Below, one piece after another: positions 42,166 through 51,913 of a stretch of DNA of 64,000 nt. The stretch's first letter is position 1, and the number at the start of each line of letters is the position of its first letter. Origin of the DNA: Jannaschia sp. Os4 (GTDB lineage Bacteria > Pseudomonadota > Alphaproteobacteria > Rhodobacterales > Rhodobacteraceae). The stretch spans positions 453,001 through 517,000 of the forward strand of contig NZ_JAFCAR010000003.1 of assembly GCF_016820245.1 (NCBI RefSeq), read 5' to 3'. Both the position numbers and the translations under genes were made by a program. The notes below the pieces were generated by a model. The model had not been told where the DNA came from. It saw only the letters and a program-made list of their open reading frames with translations, and searched no databases.

Positions 42166-43043
42166 GGCGCCGCGACGTCGCCGCGCCCGACGGCACCCGG
42201 ATCGCGGTGCGCGTGACGGGAGAGGGGCCGCCGCTCGTGCTGCTCCACGGCTTCCCGCAGAACCACCGCTGCTGGATGCCCGTCCTGCCCCGGCTGGCCG
42301 AGCGGTTCACCTGCATCCTCCCGGACCTGCGGGGCTACGGCGACAGCGACGCGCCCCCCGACGACCCGGCCCACGAGACCTACGCCAAGCGGCGCATGGC
42401 GGGGGACGTGGTCGCGGTGCTCGACGCGCTGGGGCACGCGCGGGCGCATGTCGCGGGGCACGACCGGGGCGCGCGGGTGGCCTACCGGTTCGCCCTCGAT
42501 CACCCCGAGCGGCTGGACCGGCTCGCCATCCTCGAGGTGATCCCCACCGTCGCGTTCTGGGACGCTTGGGACGCCGACCTCGCGCAGGCGGCGTATCACT
42601 GGAACTTCCTCGCCCAGCCCGCGCCGATGCCCGAACGGCTGATCGGCGGGGATCCGTCGGGATGGATCGACCACACGCTCGCCTCGTGGACGCGCGCCAA
42701 GTCGCTCGCCGCCTTCGCCCCCGACGCGCTGGAGAGCTACCGCGCGCAGGCCGCGGACCCGGCCCGGCTGGCCGCGATGTGCGCGGACTACCGCGCGGGC
42801 TATCACGTCGATCGCAGGATCGACGCGAAGGACCGCGCGGCCGGGCGGCGGATCGCGGCGGAGATGCTGTTCGTCTGGGCCGAGGACGGCTTCCCGGCCC
42901 GGTCCGGCGACCCGGCGGGGGAATGGCGGCGCTGGGCGGAGCGCGTGTCGGACGTGCCCGTCCCCTCGGGCCACTTCGCGCCCGAGGAGGCGCCCGGCGT
43001 GGTGGGGGACGCCCTCGCGGCGTTCTTCGGCGCGCCGGCCTAA
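42162..43043 (+). CDS. Alpha/beta hydrolase, haloacetate dehalogenase-like (Asp nucleophile)
   Basis: This 293-residue alpha/beta hydrolase has an Asp nucleophile instead of Ser: Asp101 in A-G-H-D-R-G-A-R, the arrangement of fluoroacetate/haloacetate dehalogenases and epoxide hydrolases. The oxyanion segment H-G-F-P-Q-N-H-R-C-W and the catalytic His in P-S-G-H-F-A-P-E-E match the same branch. Coupled to the DUF1643 gene by ATGA. Natural substrate unknown; halogenated acid cleavage is a family possibility, not proof. Confidence 0.86.
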   Translation: MRRRDVAAPDGTRIAVRVTGEGPPLVLLHGFPQNHRCWMPVLPRLAERFTCILPDLRGYGDSDAPPDDPAHETYAKRRMAGDVVAVLDALGHARAHVAGHDRGARVAYRFALDHPERLDRLAILEVIPTVAFWDAWDADLAQAAYHWNFLAQPAPMPERLIGGDPSGWIDHTLASWTRAKSLAAFAPDALESYRAQAADPARLAAMCADYRAGYHVDRRIDAKDRAAGRRIAAEMLFVWAEDGFPARSGDPAGEWRRWAERVSDVPVPSGHFAPEEAPGVVGDALAAFFGAPA

Positions 43044-43115
43044 GGACGCCGGGCGCGCCCGCCGCGCGGGCCGCGCCCGGCGATGGCCTGTCCCCGCCGG
43101 ACGTGCGTCCCGCAC

Positions 43116-44336
43116 CTAGCCGCGCACCACGACCACCGAGGCCGGGTCGATCGGGACGGACGAGAGGGCGACCGGCACCCCGCCGAGCAGGAGGACCGAT
43201 CCCTCCGGGACATCCGCGACCGTGACCGTCACATCCTCGGAGGCACCGGGCGCGTCGATCTCCAGCAGGTCGAGCCCCGGCTCGTAATCGAGGATCCGCG
43301 GCAGGTCCGCGATCGTGGCGGCGTCGAGCGGCGTCCCGTCGGGCGGGGCGTCGGCCCCATCCGCTGCGCCGGACCCGTCGCCACGGGGCAGGGCGGCGGT
43401 CCCGTTCGGGTCGTCCGCCCCGTCATCGGCCCCGTCGACGGCCCCCTCGGTGATGGCGTGCGAGGCATCCTCCGCCGCGTCCGGGGGGGCGTCGCCTCCG
43501 GGGGCGGCGACGATGAACCGGTCCGCGCCCGTCCCCCCGCTGGCGACGTCCCCGCGCCCGAGGGCGAGGACGTCGTCGCCGGCCCCGCCGTCGATGCGGT
43601 CGGCGTCGTCGATGTCGCGCCCGTCCTCAAGCCACGTGCCGTCGATCGAATCGTCGCCGGCCCCGCCGGACAGGGTGTCGCGCCCCTCCTGCCCGAAGAG
43701 CCGGTCGTCGCCGGTCCCGCCGTGGAGCCGGTCGTCGCCCGCGTCCCCGATCAGTAGGTCGTCGCCCGCGCCCCCCGCCGCAGCGTCGTCGCCGTCCCGG
43801 CCCCGCAGGACGTCGCCGCCGACGCCCCCCGCGAGCACGTCGTCCCCGTGCCCGCCGTCGAGATGGTCGGCCCCCCGCCCGCCGGAGATCGTGTCGTCGC
43901 CGTCGTTCCCCTCCATCAGGTCGCCCGAGGCGCCGCCCGCCATCGCGTCGCCGCCGGAGCCCCCCAGCAGCCCATCCCGCGGGAGGACGAGCCGTTCGAA
44001 GAGCGAGAGGCCCGCGCCGTCGCCCAGATGGTCGCCGGGCACCGCGTCCACCGGGTCCGGACGCGCGGGATCGGGGTCGGGGTCGGGCGGGGCGGCGTCG
44101 GCCGCGACGTGCGGCGCCGCGGCGAGGCCGTCGGCGGGCGCGCCCTCCGCCGTGGTGGCCGCCGCCTCGGACGGTTCGTCGAGGAGGTCGGGGCCGTCCT
44201 CGGCCTCCGCCCCCGCCTCCTCGGGGGGGGCGGCGTCGGGGGCGGCGGTCGCGGGGTCGTCCGCGTCGTCGCCCGGCCCGCCCAGCAGGAAGGCCCCCGC
44301 GAGGGCGATGCTCATGAGGCTGGCGATGAGGAGCAT
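43116..44336 (-). CDS. RTX-repeat protein with N-terminal membrane anchor
   Basis: This 406-residue protein starts with an N-terminal hydrophobic helix (M-L-L-I-A-S-L-M-S-I-A-L-A-G-A-F-L-L) that looks like an anchor or signal, followed by an acidic Asp/Glu/Pro/Ala-rich stretch (about 20-110). An array of calcium-binding nonapeptides (G-G-x-G-D-D-x-L, about 115-260) comes next, then a smaller C-terminal domain ending V-V-V-V-R-G. It differs from the first RTX gene (3987-5711) in having the anchor and no hemolysin tail. AAGGAT precedes the ATG. It is probably surface- or periplasm-located. Confidence 0.75.
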   Translation of the reverse strand: MLLIASLMSIALAGAFLLGGPGDDADDPATAAPDAAPPEEAGAEAEDGPDLLDEPSEAAATTAEGAPADGLAAAPHVAADAAPPDPDPDPARPDPVDAVPGDHLGDGAGLSLFERLVLPRDGLLGGSGGDAMAGGASGDLMEGNDGDDTISGGRGADHLDGGHGDDVLAGGVGGDVLRGRDGDDAAAGGAGDDLLIGDAGDDRLHGGTGDDRLFGQEGRDTLSGGAGDDSIDGTWLEDGRDIDDADRIDGGAGDDVLALGRGDVASGGTGADRFIVAAPGGDAPPDAAEDASHAITEGAVDGADDGADDPNGTAALPRGDGSGAADGADAPPDGTPLDAATIADLPRILDYEPGLDLLEIDAPGASEDVTVTVADVPEGSVLLLGGVPVALSSVPIDPASVVVVRG

Positions 44337-44533
44337 GGGCGATCCTTTCCCGGTCGTGGCTACGCCGCGCGGCGGGCCGTCTCCAGAACATTCGGTGAAC
44401 GAGGTTAACGCGGGGTTCGCGGGGCGCGGGGGCTTTCCAAGCGGCGCGGGGGGCGCTAGGAGGCCGCTCGCTCCAAGGGCGCGCGCTGGACGACATCCCG
44501 GCCGTGGCCATCACCCAAGCCAAGGAGACCCCG

Positions 44534-44803
44534 ATGTCGATCACGGTCGAAGAGAAGAACCGCCTCATCAAGGAATTCGGGACGAAGGAGGGCGACACCG
44601 GCTCTCCGGAGGTGCAGGTCGCCATCCTGACGTCGCGCATCGCGACGCTGACCGAGCACTTCAAGACCCACAAGAAGGACAACCACTCCCGCCGGGGGCT
44701 GCTGATGATGGTGGCCCAGCGCCGTAAGCTGCTGGACTACACCCGCGGCAAGTCCGAGCAGCGGTATCAGGACCTCATCAAGCGGCTCGGCATCCGCCGC
44801 TGA
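44534..44803 (+). CDS. rpsO: 30S ribosomal protein S15
   Basis: S15 (89 residues) binds the 16S rRNA central domain early in assembly. The core helices carry [26 protein letters not shown] and L-L-D-Y-T-R. ATG 44534 with AAGGAGA upstream is correct; an in-frame earlier start lacks the site. pnp, usually the next gene, is 3.2 kb downstream here. A clear terminator follows at 44826. Confidence 0.97.
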   Translation: MSITVEEKNRLIKEFGTKEGDTGSPEVQVAILTSRIATLTEHFKTHKKDNHSRRGLLMMVAQRRKLLDYTRGKSEQRYQDLIKRLGIRR

Positions 44804-44825
44804 CCGCCGGTCCACCGGATCACGG

Positions 44826-44858
44826 AAGGGCGTCCCGCGGGGCGCCCTTTCGCGTTTT
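44826..44858 (+). terminator. rpsO terminator
   Basis: AAGGGCG (44826-44832) pairs with CGCCCTT (44843-44849), extended by TCCC/GGGG inside. TTTCGCGTTTT follows. It lies 23 bases after the rpsO stop; a Rho-independent terminator. Confidence 0.85.
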
Positions 44859-44932
44859 CGGGGGCAGAGGTTAACGGCGGCGGGGGTCGAATGGTTTTCC
44901 GACGCGATCCCAAGGTCCTAGGCCGATTCGCA

Positions 44933-44986
44933 CCCACCGTACGGTGGGGGGCGCCCCCCGTGCACCCCCTGTACACCCCCCGTACA
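44933..44986. repeat. Nested palindromes plus 11-bp tandem repeats
   Basis: CCCACCGTACGGTGGG (44933-44948) and GGGGGGCGCCCCCC (44946-44959) are perfect palindromes sharing three bases. Directly after come three 11-bp units: CCCCCCGTGCA (44954-44964), CCCCCTGTACA (44965-44975) and CCCCCCGTACA (44976-44986). The 11-bp period matches one helical turn. The block lies in the convergent gap between rpsO and the SbtA-like gene. Function unknown. Confidence 0.7.
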
Positions 44987-45033
44987 TACGGCGTCCATAC
45001 GGGGTGGGGCGTTAACCACCGTTTCAGCGGATC

Positions 45034-45058
45034 ACGCGGCCCCGCGCGGGGGCCGCGT
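45034..45058. terminator. Hairpin at the end of the SbtA-like gene
   Basis: ACGCGGCCCC (45034-45043) and GGGGCCGCGT (45049-45058) form a perfect 10-bp stem with a GCGCG loop. It lies seven bases beyond the end of the minus-strand transporter gene. There is no T-run on the minus strand, so termination would be inefficient or factor-assisted. Confidence 0.55.
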
Positions 45059-45065
45059 CAAGCCC

Positions 45066-46121
45066 TCAGAGGCCGATCCACGCGTCCACGATCGCCATGA
45101 AGAGCGGGATGCAGAGGATCGCCACGGGCGTGCCGATGCCGGTCGATGTGCCCACGTAGGCGGAGGGGTTCGCCTCGGGCAGGGCGCCGCGCATCGTGGG
45201 CGGGCCGGAGATGTCCGAGGACGAGGCCGCCATCACCGCGAGCAGGACCACGCCGCCGCCCGAGAAGCCCGTCGCGTGGTGCAGGCCGACCCCCACCGCG
45301 AGGCCCATCAGCCCGTGCAAGACCGGCGCGAGCAGCCCGTAGGCGAGGTAGGCGTGGGCCACCTTGCTCAGCTCCGACAGCCGGGCCCACGCCTCCATCC
45401 CCATGATGAGCATCAGGATGGACAGGAGGCCGCGGAAGATCGGCTCGTAGAAGGTCTCGTAGACCGGGTCGGGCCGGGCGAGCAGGCCGAGGACCAGGCC
45501 GAGGACCAGCGCCGAGATGGCGGGCGAGCGCAGCGTGTCGACGAGGATCCTCCGGATCAGGCCGGGCTCCCCCGCGCCGCCGCCGCCGCCGCCGCTTCCG
45601 CCGAGCACCATCGTGCCGCCGCCCGCGCCGTGGGCCGAGCGGGCCAGCGCCATGCGGCCCAGCACGATGGCGGTGACGAGGGCAGCCACGTCCATGAAGG
45701 GGTAGAGCGCGCCGATGAAGCCCTCGTAGGCCACGCCCGCGTCCTCCAGCATGACCATGCCGGCGGCGAGAGTGGAGGCCGAGACCGCGCCGAAGAGGCC
45801 GACGGTCGCCATCCCGTCCGCATGGGGGACGCCGCGCATCCGCGCCAGCGTCGCCCCGCCGAGCAGCACGATGCCGATGCCGAGCCCCATCGCGCCCAGC
45901 GCCGGGAGCAGGAGGTCGCCGAGGTCCGCCTCGCGCACGGAGATGCCCGCCGAGAGGCCCACCTTGAGCAGCAGGAGCGTGACGACCATCGAGTAGACCG
46001 GCGCGGGGATCTCCAGCTTGGAGCCCATCGCGGCGATCAGCATGCCCCCCATGAGGAAGGCGAGGGTGGGCGACTGGAACTGGGTCGCCACGGTGCCGAG
46101 GATATCGAGAACGAGGTCCAT
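45066..46121 (-). CDS. SbtA-type sodium-dependent bicarbonate transporter family protein
   Basis: This 351-residue inner-membrane protein has about ten helices and the family signature M-A-A-S-S-S-D-I-S-G-P-P-T-M-R-G-A-L-P followed by Y-V-G-T-S-T-G-I-G-T-P-V-A-I. A Gly-rich cytoplasmic loop (G-G-S-G-G-G-G-G-G) splits the two halves. Cyanobacterial SbtA imports bicarbonate with sodium; substrate here is inferred. GGAGG precedes ATG 46121. The divergent LysR gene probably regulates it. It sits between rpsO and pnp as part of an insert. Confidence 0.85.
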   Translation of the reverse strand: MDLVLDILGTVATQFQSPTLAFLMGGMLIAAMGSKLEIPAPVYSMVVTLLLLKVGLSAGISVREADLGDLLLPALGAMGLGIGIVLLGGATLARMRGVPHADGMATVGLFGAVSASTLAAGMVMLEDAGVAYEGFIGALYPFMDVAALVTAIVLGRMALARSAHGAGGGTMVLGGSGGGGGGAGEPGLIRRILVDTLRSPAISALVLGLVLGLLARPDPVYETFYEPIFRGLLSILMLIMGMEAWARLSELSKVAHAYLAYGLLAPVLHGLMGLAVGVGLHHATGFSGGGVVLLAVMAASSSDISGPPTMRGALPEANPSAYVGTSTGIGTPVAILCIPLFMAIVDAWIGL

Positions 46122-46196
46122 GCCCGCCTCCGTCGTTTGCGTCCACGCGGAGGTAGGCGAGACGGGCGTTCCAGAAAAATACAACGTTTGGGATGG

Positions 46197-46219
46197 ATCG
46201 TTCTATGTGGACGAACGAT
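46197..46219. promoter_or_regulatory. Inverted repeat overlapping the LysR start codon
   Basis: ATCGTTC (46197-46203), nine-base spacer, GAACGAT (46213-46219) is a perfect 7-bp inverted repeat that overlaps the regulator's ATG (46218). No ribosome site precedes that ATG. This fits autorepression of the LysR gene and control of the divergent transporter 75 bases away. Confidence 0.55.
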
Positions 46220-47135
46220 GGCCGACCTGAACTACAAGCACCTGCGCTACTTCCGGGCGGTCGCGCGGGCCGCGTCGCTGACGGAGGCGGCGGGGCGGCT
46301 GAACCTGTCGCAGTCGGCGCTGTCCTCGCAGATCCGCACGCTGGAGGCGCGGCTGGGCGTCGACCTGTTCGAGCGGCGGGGGCGGGGCCTGCACCTGACC
46401 GAGGCGGGGCGCATCGCGCTGGCCCATGCGGACCGCGCCTTCGCCGCCGGGGACGACCTGTTGGCGGTGCTGGGCGGGCGGGGGTCGGAGACGGCACCGC
46501 TGCGGGTGGGCGCGGAGGCCACGCTGTCGCGCAACTTCCAAGCGCGCTTCCTCGCCCCCGTGCTGGGGGGCGCCGCGCCGGTGGTGCTGCGCTCGGGGAC
46601 GGCGGAGGCGCTGGCGGCGGGGCTGGCCACGCTGGAGCTGGACGTGGCGCTGGTGACGGAGCCGCCGCACGGGGCGGAGGTGCTGGCGCATCTCTTGGCC
46701 GAGCAGGCGGTGGGGCTGCACGGGCGGGCGGAGATGCTGGGGGCGCCGGACCTGCGCGCGCTGCTGGCGGAGGGGCGGTTCGTTGTGCCCTCGGGGCTGC
46801 GGGCGGCGTTCCTCGGGCTGGGGGACCGGCTGGGCGTGGCGCCGCGGCTGGCGGCGGAGGCGGACGACATGGCGATGGTGCGCCTGCTCGCGCGGGAGGG
46901 CGCGGGGATCGCGGTCGCCCCGGCGGTGGTGGTTGCGGACGAGCTGGCGGCCGGGCGCTTGGCGACGGCGCCGTTCGAGACGGGGCTGGCGGAGCGGTTC
47001 CATGCGCTGACGGTCGCGCGGGCGCATCCGCATCCGGCGGTGGCGCGGCTGCTGGGGGCGGCGCGGGACGCGCCCTCGACCCCGCCCCGGCCCGCCGCGA
47101 CGTCCGGATTGCCCGGCGCGGGGGGCGGGGGCTAG
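46218..47135 (+). CDS. LysR-type transcriptional regulator
   Basis: This 305-residue LysR regulator's winged helix-turn-helix (about 5-65) reads F-R-A-V-A-R-A-A-S-L-T-E-A-A-G-R-L-N-L-S-Q-style with L-F-E-R-R-G-R-G at its end; the effector-binding domain follows from about residue 90. The tail after about 285 is Pro/Gly-rich and of low complexity. It faces the SbtA-like gene across 96 bases, the usual arrangement for a LysR activator and its target, and an inverted repeat overlaps its start. A CO2/bicarbonate signal is plausible but not shown. Confidence 0.85.
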   Translation: MADLNYKHLRYFRAVARAASLTEAAGRLNLSQSALSSQIRTLEARLGVDLFERRGRGLHLTEAGRIALAHADRAFAAGDDLLAVLGGRGSETAPLRVGAEATLSRNFQARFLAPVLGGAAPVVLRSGTAEALAAGLATLELDVALVTEPPHGAEVLAHLLAEQAVGLHGRAEMLGAPDLRALLAEGRFVVPSGLRAAFLGLGDRLGVAPRLAAEADDMAMVRLLAREGAGIAVAPAVVVADELAAGRLATAPFETGLAERFHALTVARAHPHPAVARLLGAARDAPSTPPRPAATSGLPGAGGGG

Positions 47136-47145
47136 GCTGCGGCGC

Positions 47146-47859
47146 ATGATCCCGACCCTGCGCGTCCTGATGCACATGGGCAGCCTGCAGCGGCTGCTGC
47201 CGTTCTGGCTGTCGGCATGGGCCGTCGCCGCATGGGCGTGGTCGCCGTGGATGCTGCTGGCGGTGCCCTACGGGATCGTGCTGCAGTTCCTCGTGGAGTA
47301 CGCGATGCACCGCTTCCTGCTGCACCGCGCGGCGCCGCGGGAGCAGGGGCCGTTCACCGCACTGTGGCGGTCCCATATCGGGCATCACGAGTTCCCGGGC
47401 GAGCCGGAGTTCTTCACCGGGGACGACCATTGGTATCCGGTGCGCTTCGGTCTGGGGTCGGTGGCCCTCCACGCGCTCCTGCTCTGGCCGCTGCTGGGGC
47501 TGCCGGCGGCGCTGGCGGTGGCGTGGGTCGCGTTGTTCGGCGGCTCGGTGACGGCCTTCGCATTCTACGAGTACTGCCACACGCTGGCGCATCTGGACGT
47601 GCCCAAGGGGCGGATGGGGCGGGCGGTGACGCAGAGCCACCTGCGCCACCACTTCAACGACCACGCGGCCACGTTCCACGTCTCGGCGGGGATGGGGTGG
47701 ATCGACCGGCTGTTCGGCACGGCCTACGACCGGGACGCCGCGCGCGCGCGGTTCGACCCCGAGACGATCCTGTCGATGGGGATGGACCCCGAGGACCTGC
47801 GGCTGGTGACGGCGCGCAAGGCCTACGGGATCGCGCGGGCGCCGCGGGCGCGGGCCTAG
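47146..47859 (+). CDS. Fatty acid hydroxylase/sterol desaturase family membrane protein
   Basis: This 237-residue di-iron membrane oxygenase has the four His clusters in order: H-R-F-L-L-H, H-I-G-H-H, H-T-L-A-H and H-L-R-H-H-F. Such enzymes hydroxylate or desaturate lipids, carotenoids (CrtZ-like) or sterols. Three or four helices surround the His motifs, which face the cytoplasm. It begins 10 bases after the LysR stop and may be co-transcribed with it. No carotenoid genes adjoin. A hairpin directly follows its stop. Confidence 0.85.
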   Translation: MIPTLRVLMHMGSLQRLLPFWLSAWAVAAWAWSPWMLLAVPYGIVLQFLVEYAMHRFLLHRAAPREQGPFTALWRSHIGHHEFPGEPEFFTGDDHWYPVRFGLGSVALHALLLWPLLGLPAALAVAWVALFGGSVTAFAFYEYCHTLAHLDVPKGRMGRAVTQSHLRHHFNDHAATFHVSAGMGWIDRLFGTAYDRDAARARFDPETILSMGMDPEDLRLVTARKAYGIARAPRARA

Positions 47860-47877
47860 GGGCGCGGCGGAGCGCCC
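47860..47877 (+). terminator. Hairpin directly after the hydroxylase gene
   Basis: GGGCGC (47860-47865), loop GGCGGA, GCGCCC (47872-47877); the stem starts the base after the stop codon. There is no T-run. Probable transcript end before the pnp leader. Confidence 0.5.
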
Positions 47878-47881
47878 GCTT

Positions 47882-47908
47882 CACATGGGCGGGCAAACCG
47901 CCTATGTG
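47882..47908 (+). promoter_or_regulatory. Stem-loop in the pnp upstream region
   Basis: CACATGGGCGG (47882-47892) pairs along its whole length with CCGCCTATGTG (47898-47908), one G-T wobble, loop GCAAA. It is 115 bases upstream of pnp. In enterobacteria a double-stranded pnp leader is cut by RNase III and mediates PNPase autoregulation; a similar role is a hypothesis here. It could instead belong to a terminator complex with the preceding hairpin. Confidence 0.5.
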
Positions 47909-48022
47909 GCCCCTATCCGACGAGACGCGCCACGGGTCCGGCGCTTGGATGAGAGGATCCGGCGGCAATGGGGCCGCCATATACGCGAGAGGCCGGGCAG
48001 GGGCCCGCCTCCGGGAGACAGA

Positions 48023-50158
<2,136 letters not shown>

Positions 50159-50183
50159 TCCGCGCTCCCCACTCGTGAGCGGA

Positions 50184-50212
50184 GGCCCCCGGCGGAGACG
50201 CCGGGGGCCTTT
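50184..50212 (+). terminator. pnp terminator
   Basis: GGCCCCCGGCG (50184-50194), GAGA tetraloop, CGCCGGGGGCC (50199-50209), then TTT. This perfect 11-bp stem closed by a GNRA loop lies 25 bases after the pnp stop. Confidence 0.88.
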
Positions 50213-50273
50213 CGCGTTCCGGGGCGGTGCCGCCGGGCCTTTGCTTCGCGCGCCCATCGCGTATGACGGCGCG

Positions 50274-51335
50274 ATGACGATCCGCTACCCGACGCCCGCC
50301 ACCTCCCCCGACGGCGGACCCATCGACGCCGTAATCGCTTGGGTCGATGGCGACGACCCCGCCCACGCCGCCAAGCGCGCCGCCGTCGAGGACCGCGCCA
50401 GCCATTCCGAGGCCGACCGCCCCACCCGCTGGGCCGCGAGCCACGAGATCTACTGGTGCATCGCCTCGATCCTGATGCACGCGCCCTACGTCCGCACGAT
50501 CTGGGTGGTCACGGACGAGCAGACGCCCGCGCACCTCGCCGCCTTCGCGGAGGCGGGGCTGGTCGCGCCGGGCCGGCTGCGGGTGGTGGACCACGCGGAG
50601 GTGTTCGCGGGCGTGCCCGCCGCGCTGCCCACGTTCAACTCGCTCACCATCGAGGCGGTGCTCCACCGCATCCCTGGCCTCGCGGAGCGGTTCGTCTACT
50701 TCAACGACGACTTCTTCCTGTGCCGGGACATCCCCGCCGCGGCGTGGTTCGACGCCGAGGGACGGCCCGTCCTCCACGGGCGCTGGGAGCCGCCGGAGGA
50801 CCGCCGCGCGAAGGTGCAGATCCGCAGGTGGCTGCGCCGCCTGACCTTCCGCCCGCCCAACATGCGGCCGAGCTACCGGGTCGCGCATTGGGAGGGCGCG
50901 CGGCTGGCGGGGGTCACGGGGGACTACATCCTGCAGGAGCACCATCCGCACCCGATGCGGCGCTCGACGCTGGAGGCCTTCCACGCCGGGCGCCCGGAGG
51001 TGCTCGCGCGGCAGGCGTCCTATCGGTTCAGGCACCGCGACCAGTACCTGCCCGTCAGCCTCGCCAACCATCTGGAGGTGGCGCGCTTCGGGGCGCCGCG
51101 GGCCGAGGACGTGGAGGTGGCCTACCTGAAGGCCAGCGACCGCAAGTTCGGGGGCGCGCCCGATGTCGACGCGTTCGAGGCGGCCGTAATGGGCGGCAAG
51201 GTGCCGTTCGGCTGCCTGCAGAGCCTCGACGAGGCCGACCCCGCGACCCGCGCCCGGCTGATCCGCATCATGACCGAGCGGTTCGCGCCCGCGCTGCCGC
51301 CCGTCCTTTCCCGGTCCGAGGAGACCATTCGATGA
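50274..51335 (+). CDS. Stealth-family sugar-phosphate transferase (capsule-type)
   Basis: This is a 353-residue Stealth protein. Conserved regions in order: CR1 I-D-A-V-I-A-W-V-D-G-D-D-P, CR2 R-T-I-W-V-V-T-D-E-Q-T-P ... L-P-T-F-N-S-L-T-I-E-A with F-V-Y-F-N-D-D-F-F-L, and later H-H-P-H-P-M and Y-L-P-V-S-L-A-N-H CR3/CR4-like parts. Stealth enzymes transfer hexose-1-phosphate to build phosphoglycan capsules. Start ATG 50274; the long upstream in-frame extension runs through the pnp terminator. Coupled to YtoQ by ATGA. No capsule export genes are visible. Confidence 0.88.
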   Translation: MTIRYPTPATSPDGGPIDAVIAWVDGDDPAHAAKRAAVEDRASHSEADRPTRWAASHEIYWCIASILMHAPYVRTIWVVTDEQTPAHLAAFAEAGLVAPGRLRVVDHAEVFAGVPAALPTFNSLTIEAVLHRIPGLAERFVYFNDDFFLCRDIPAAAWFDAEGRPVLHGRWEPPEDRRAKVQIRRWLRRLTFRPPNMRPSYRVAHWEGARLAGVTGDYILQEHHPHPMRRSTLEAFHAGRPEVLARQASYRFRHRDQYLPVSLANHLEVARFGAPRAEDVEVAYLKASDRKFGGAPDVDAFEAAVMGGKVPFGCLQSLDEADPATRARLIRIMTERFAPALPPVLSRSEETIR

Positions 51336-51793
51336 CCCTGACCGTCTATCTCGCCGGAGAGATCCACACCGACTGGCGCGACGAGATCGCGCGCCGCTGC
51401 GAGGGGCTGGACATCCGCTTCACCGCGCCCGTGACCGACCACGCCGCCTCGGACGACTGCGGGGTGGCGATCCTCGGGGCGGAGGAGAAGAAGGTCTGGC
51501 ACGACCGGCTGGGCGCGGGGATCAACGGGATCCGCACCCGGCACGCGATGCAGGGGACGGACGTCGTCGTCGTGCGGTTCGGGGACAAGTACAAGCAGTG
51601 GAACGCGGCCTTCGACGCGGGGCTGGCGGTGGCGCGGGGCAAGCCGGTGATCCTCCAGCACGGGCCGGACCACGCCCACGCCCTCAAGGAGATCGCGGCG
51701 GCGGCGGACGCCGTCTGCGAGACGCCCGCGCAGGTGGCGCAGGTGCTGCGCTACGTGCTGACGGGGGCGCTGCCGGACGAAACGGTGCGTTAA
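51332..51793 (+). CDS. YtoQ family protein
   Basis: This 153-residue protein is of the YtoQ family, function unknown. The start M-T-L-T-V-Y-L-A-G-E-I-H-T-D-W-R and the W-N-A-A-F-D-A-G-L-A segment are characteristic, and the layout resembles the nucleoside 2-deoxyribosyltransferase-like (N-terminal beta-strand, L-A-G-E-I) fold. Its ATG is inside the ATGA overlap with the Stealth gene. GTTAAC overlaps its stop. A role in nucleotide modification is speculative. Confidence 0.85.
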   Translation: MTLTVYLAGEIHTDWRDEIARRCEGLDIRFTAPVTDHAASDDCGVAILGAEEKKVWHDRLGAGINGIRTRHAMQGTDVVVVRFGDKYKQWNAAFDAGLAVARGKPVILQHGPDHAHALKEIAAAADAVCETPAQVAQVLRYVLTGALPDETVR

Positions 51794-51804
51794 CGGATCG
51801 TTCA

Positions 51805-51816
51805 CCCCGATCGGGG
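51805..51816. promoter_or_regulatory. 12-bp palindrome CCCCGATCGGGG
   Basis: A perfect palindrome lies 12 bases after the YtoQ stop and ends 10 bases before the ATG of the 27-residue frame. It could be an operator or a minimal hairpin; no T-run follows. Confidence 0.35.
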
Positions 51817-51826
51817 ATTGGACGGC

Positions 51827-51910
51827 ATGTCCGAACGCTTCCAGACCGCCGTGATGATCGCCGCCCTCGCGCTCTGCGGGGCGGCGGTCCTGATGATCGG
51901 GCCGCTGTGA
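51827..51910 (+). CDS. Possible 27-residue single-helix membrane peptide
   Basis: This very short frame encodes M-S-E-R-F-Q-T then one hydrophobic helix (V-M-I-A-A-L-A-L-C-G-A-A-V-L-M-I-G) and ends P-L. It fits the 116-base gap between YtoQ and the convergent GST, but no good ribosome site precedes it. Composition and pattern resemble small membrane peptides. Unproven. Confidence 0.35.
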   Translation: MSERFQTAVMIAALALCGAAVLMIGPL

Positions 51911-51913
51911 GGC

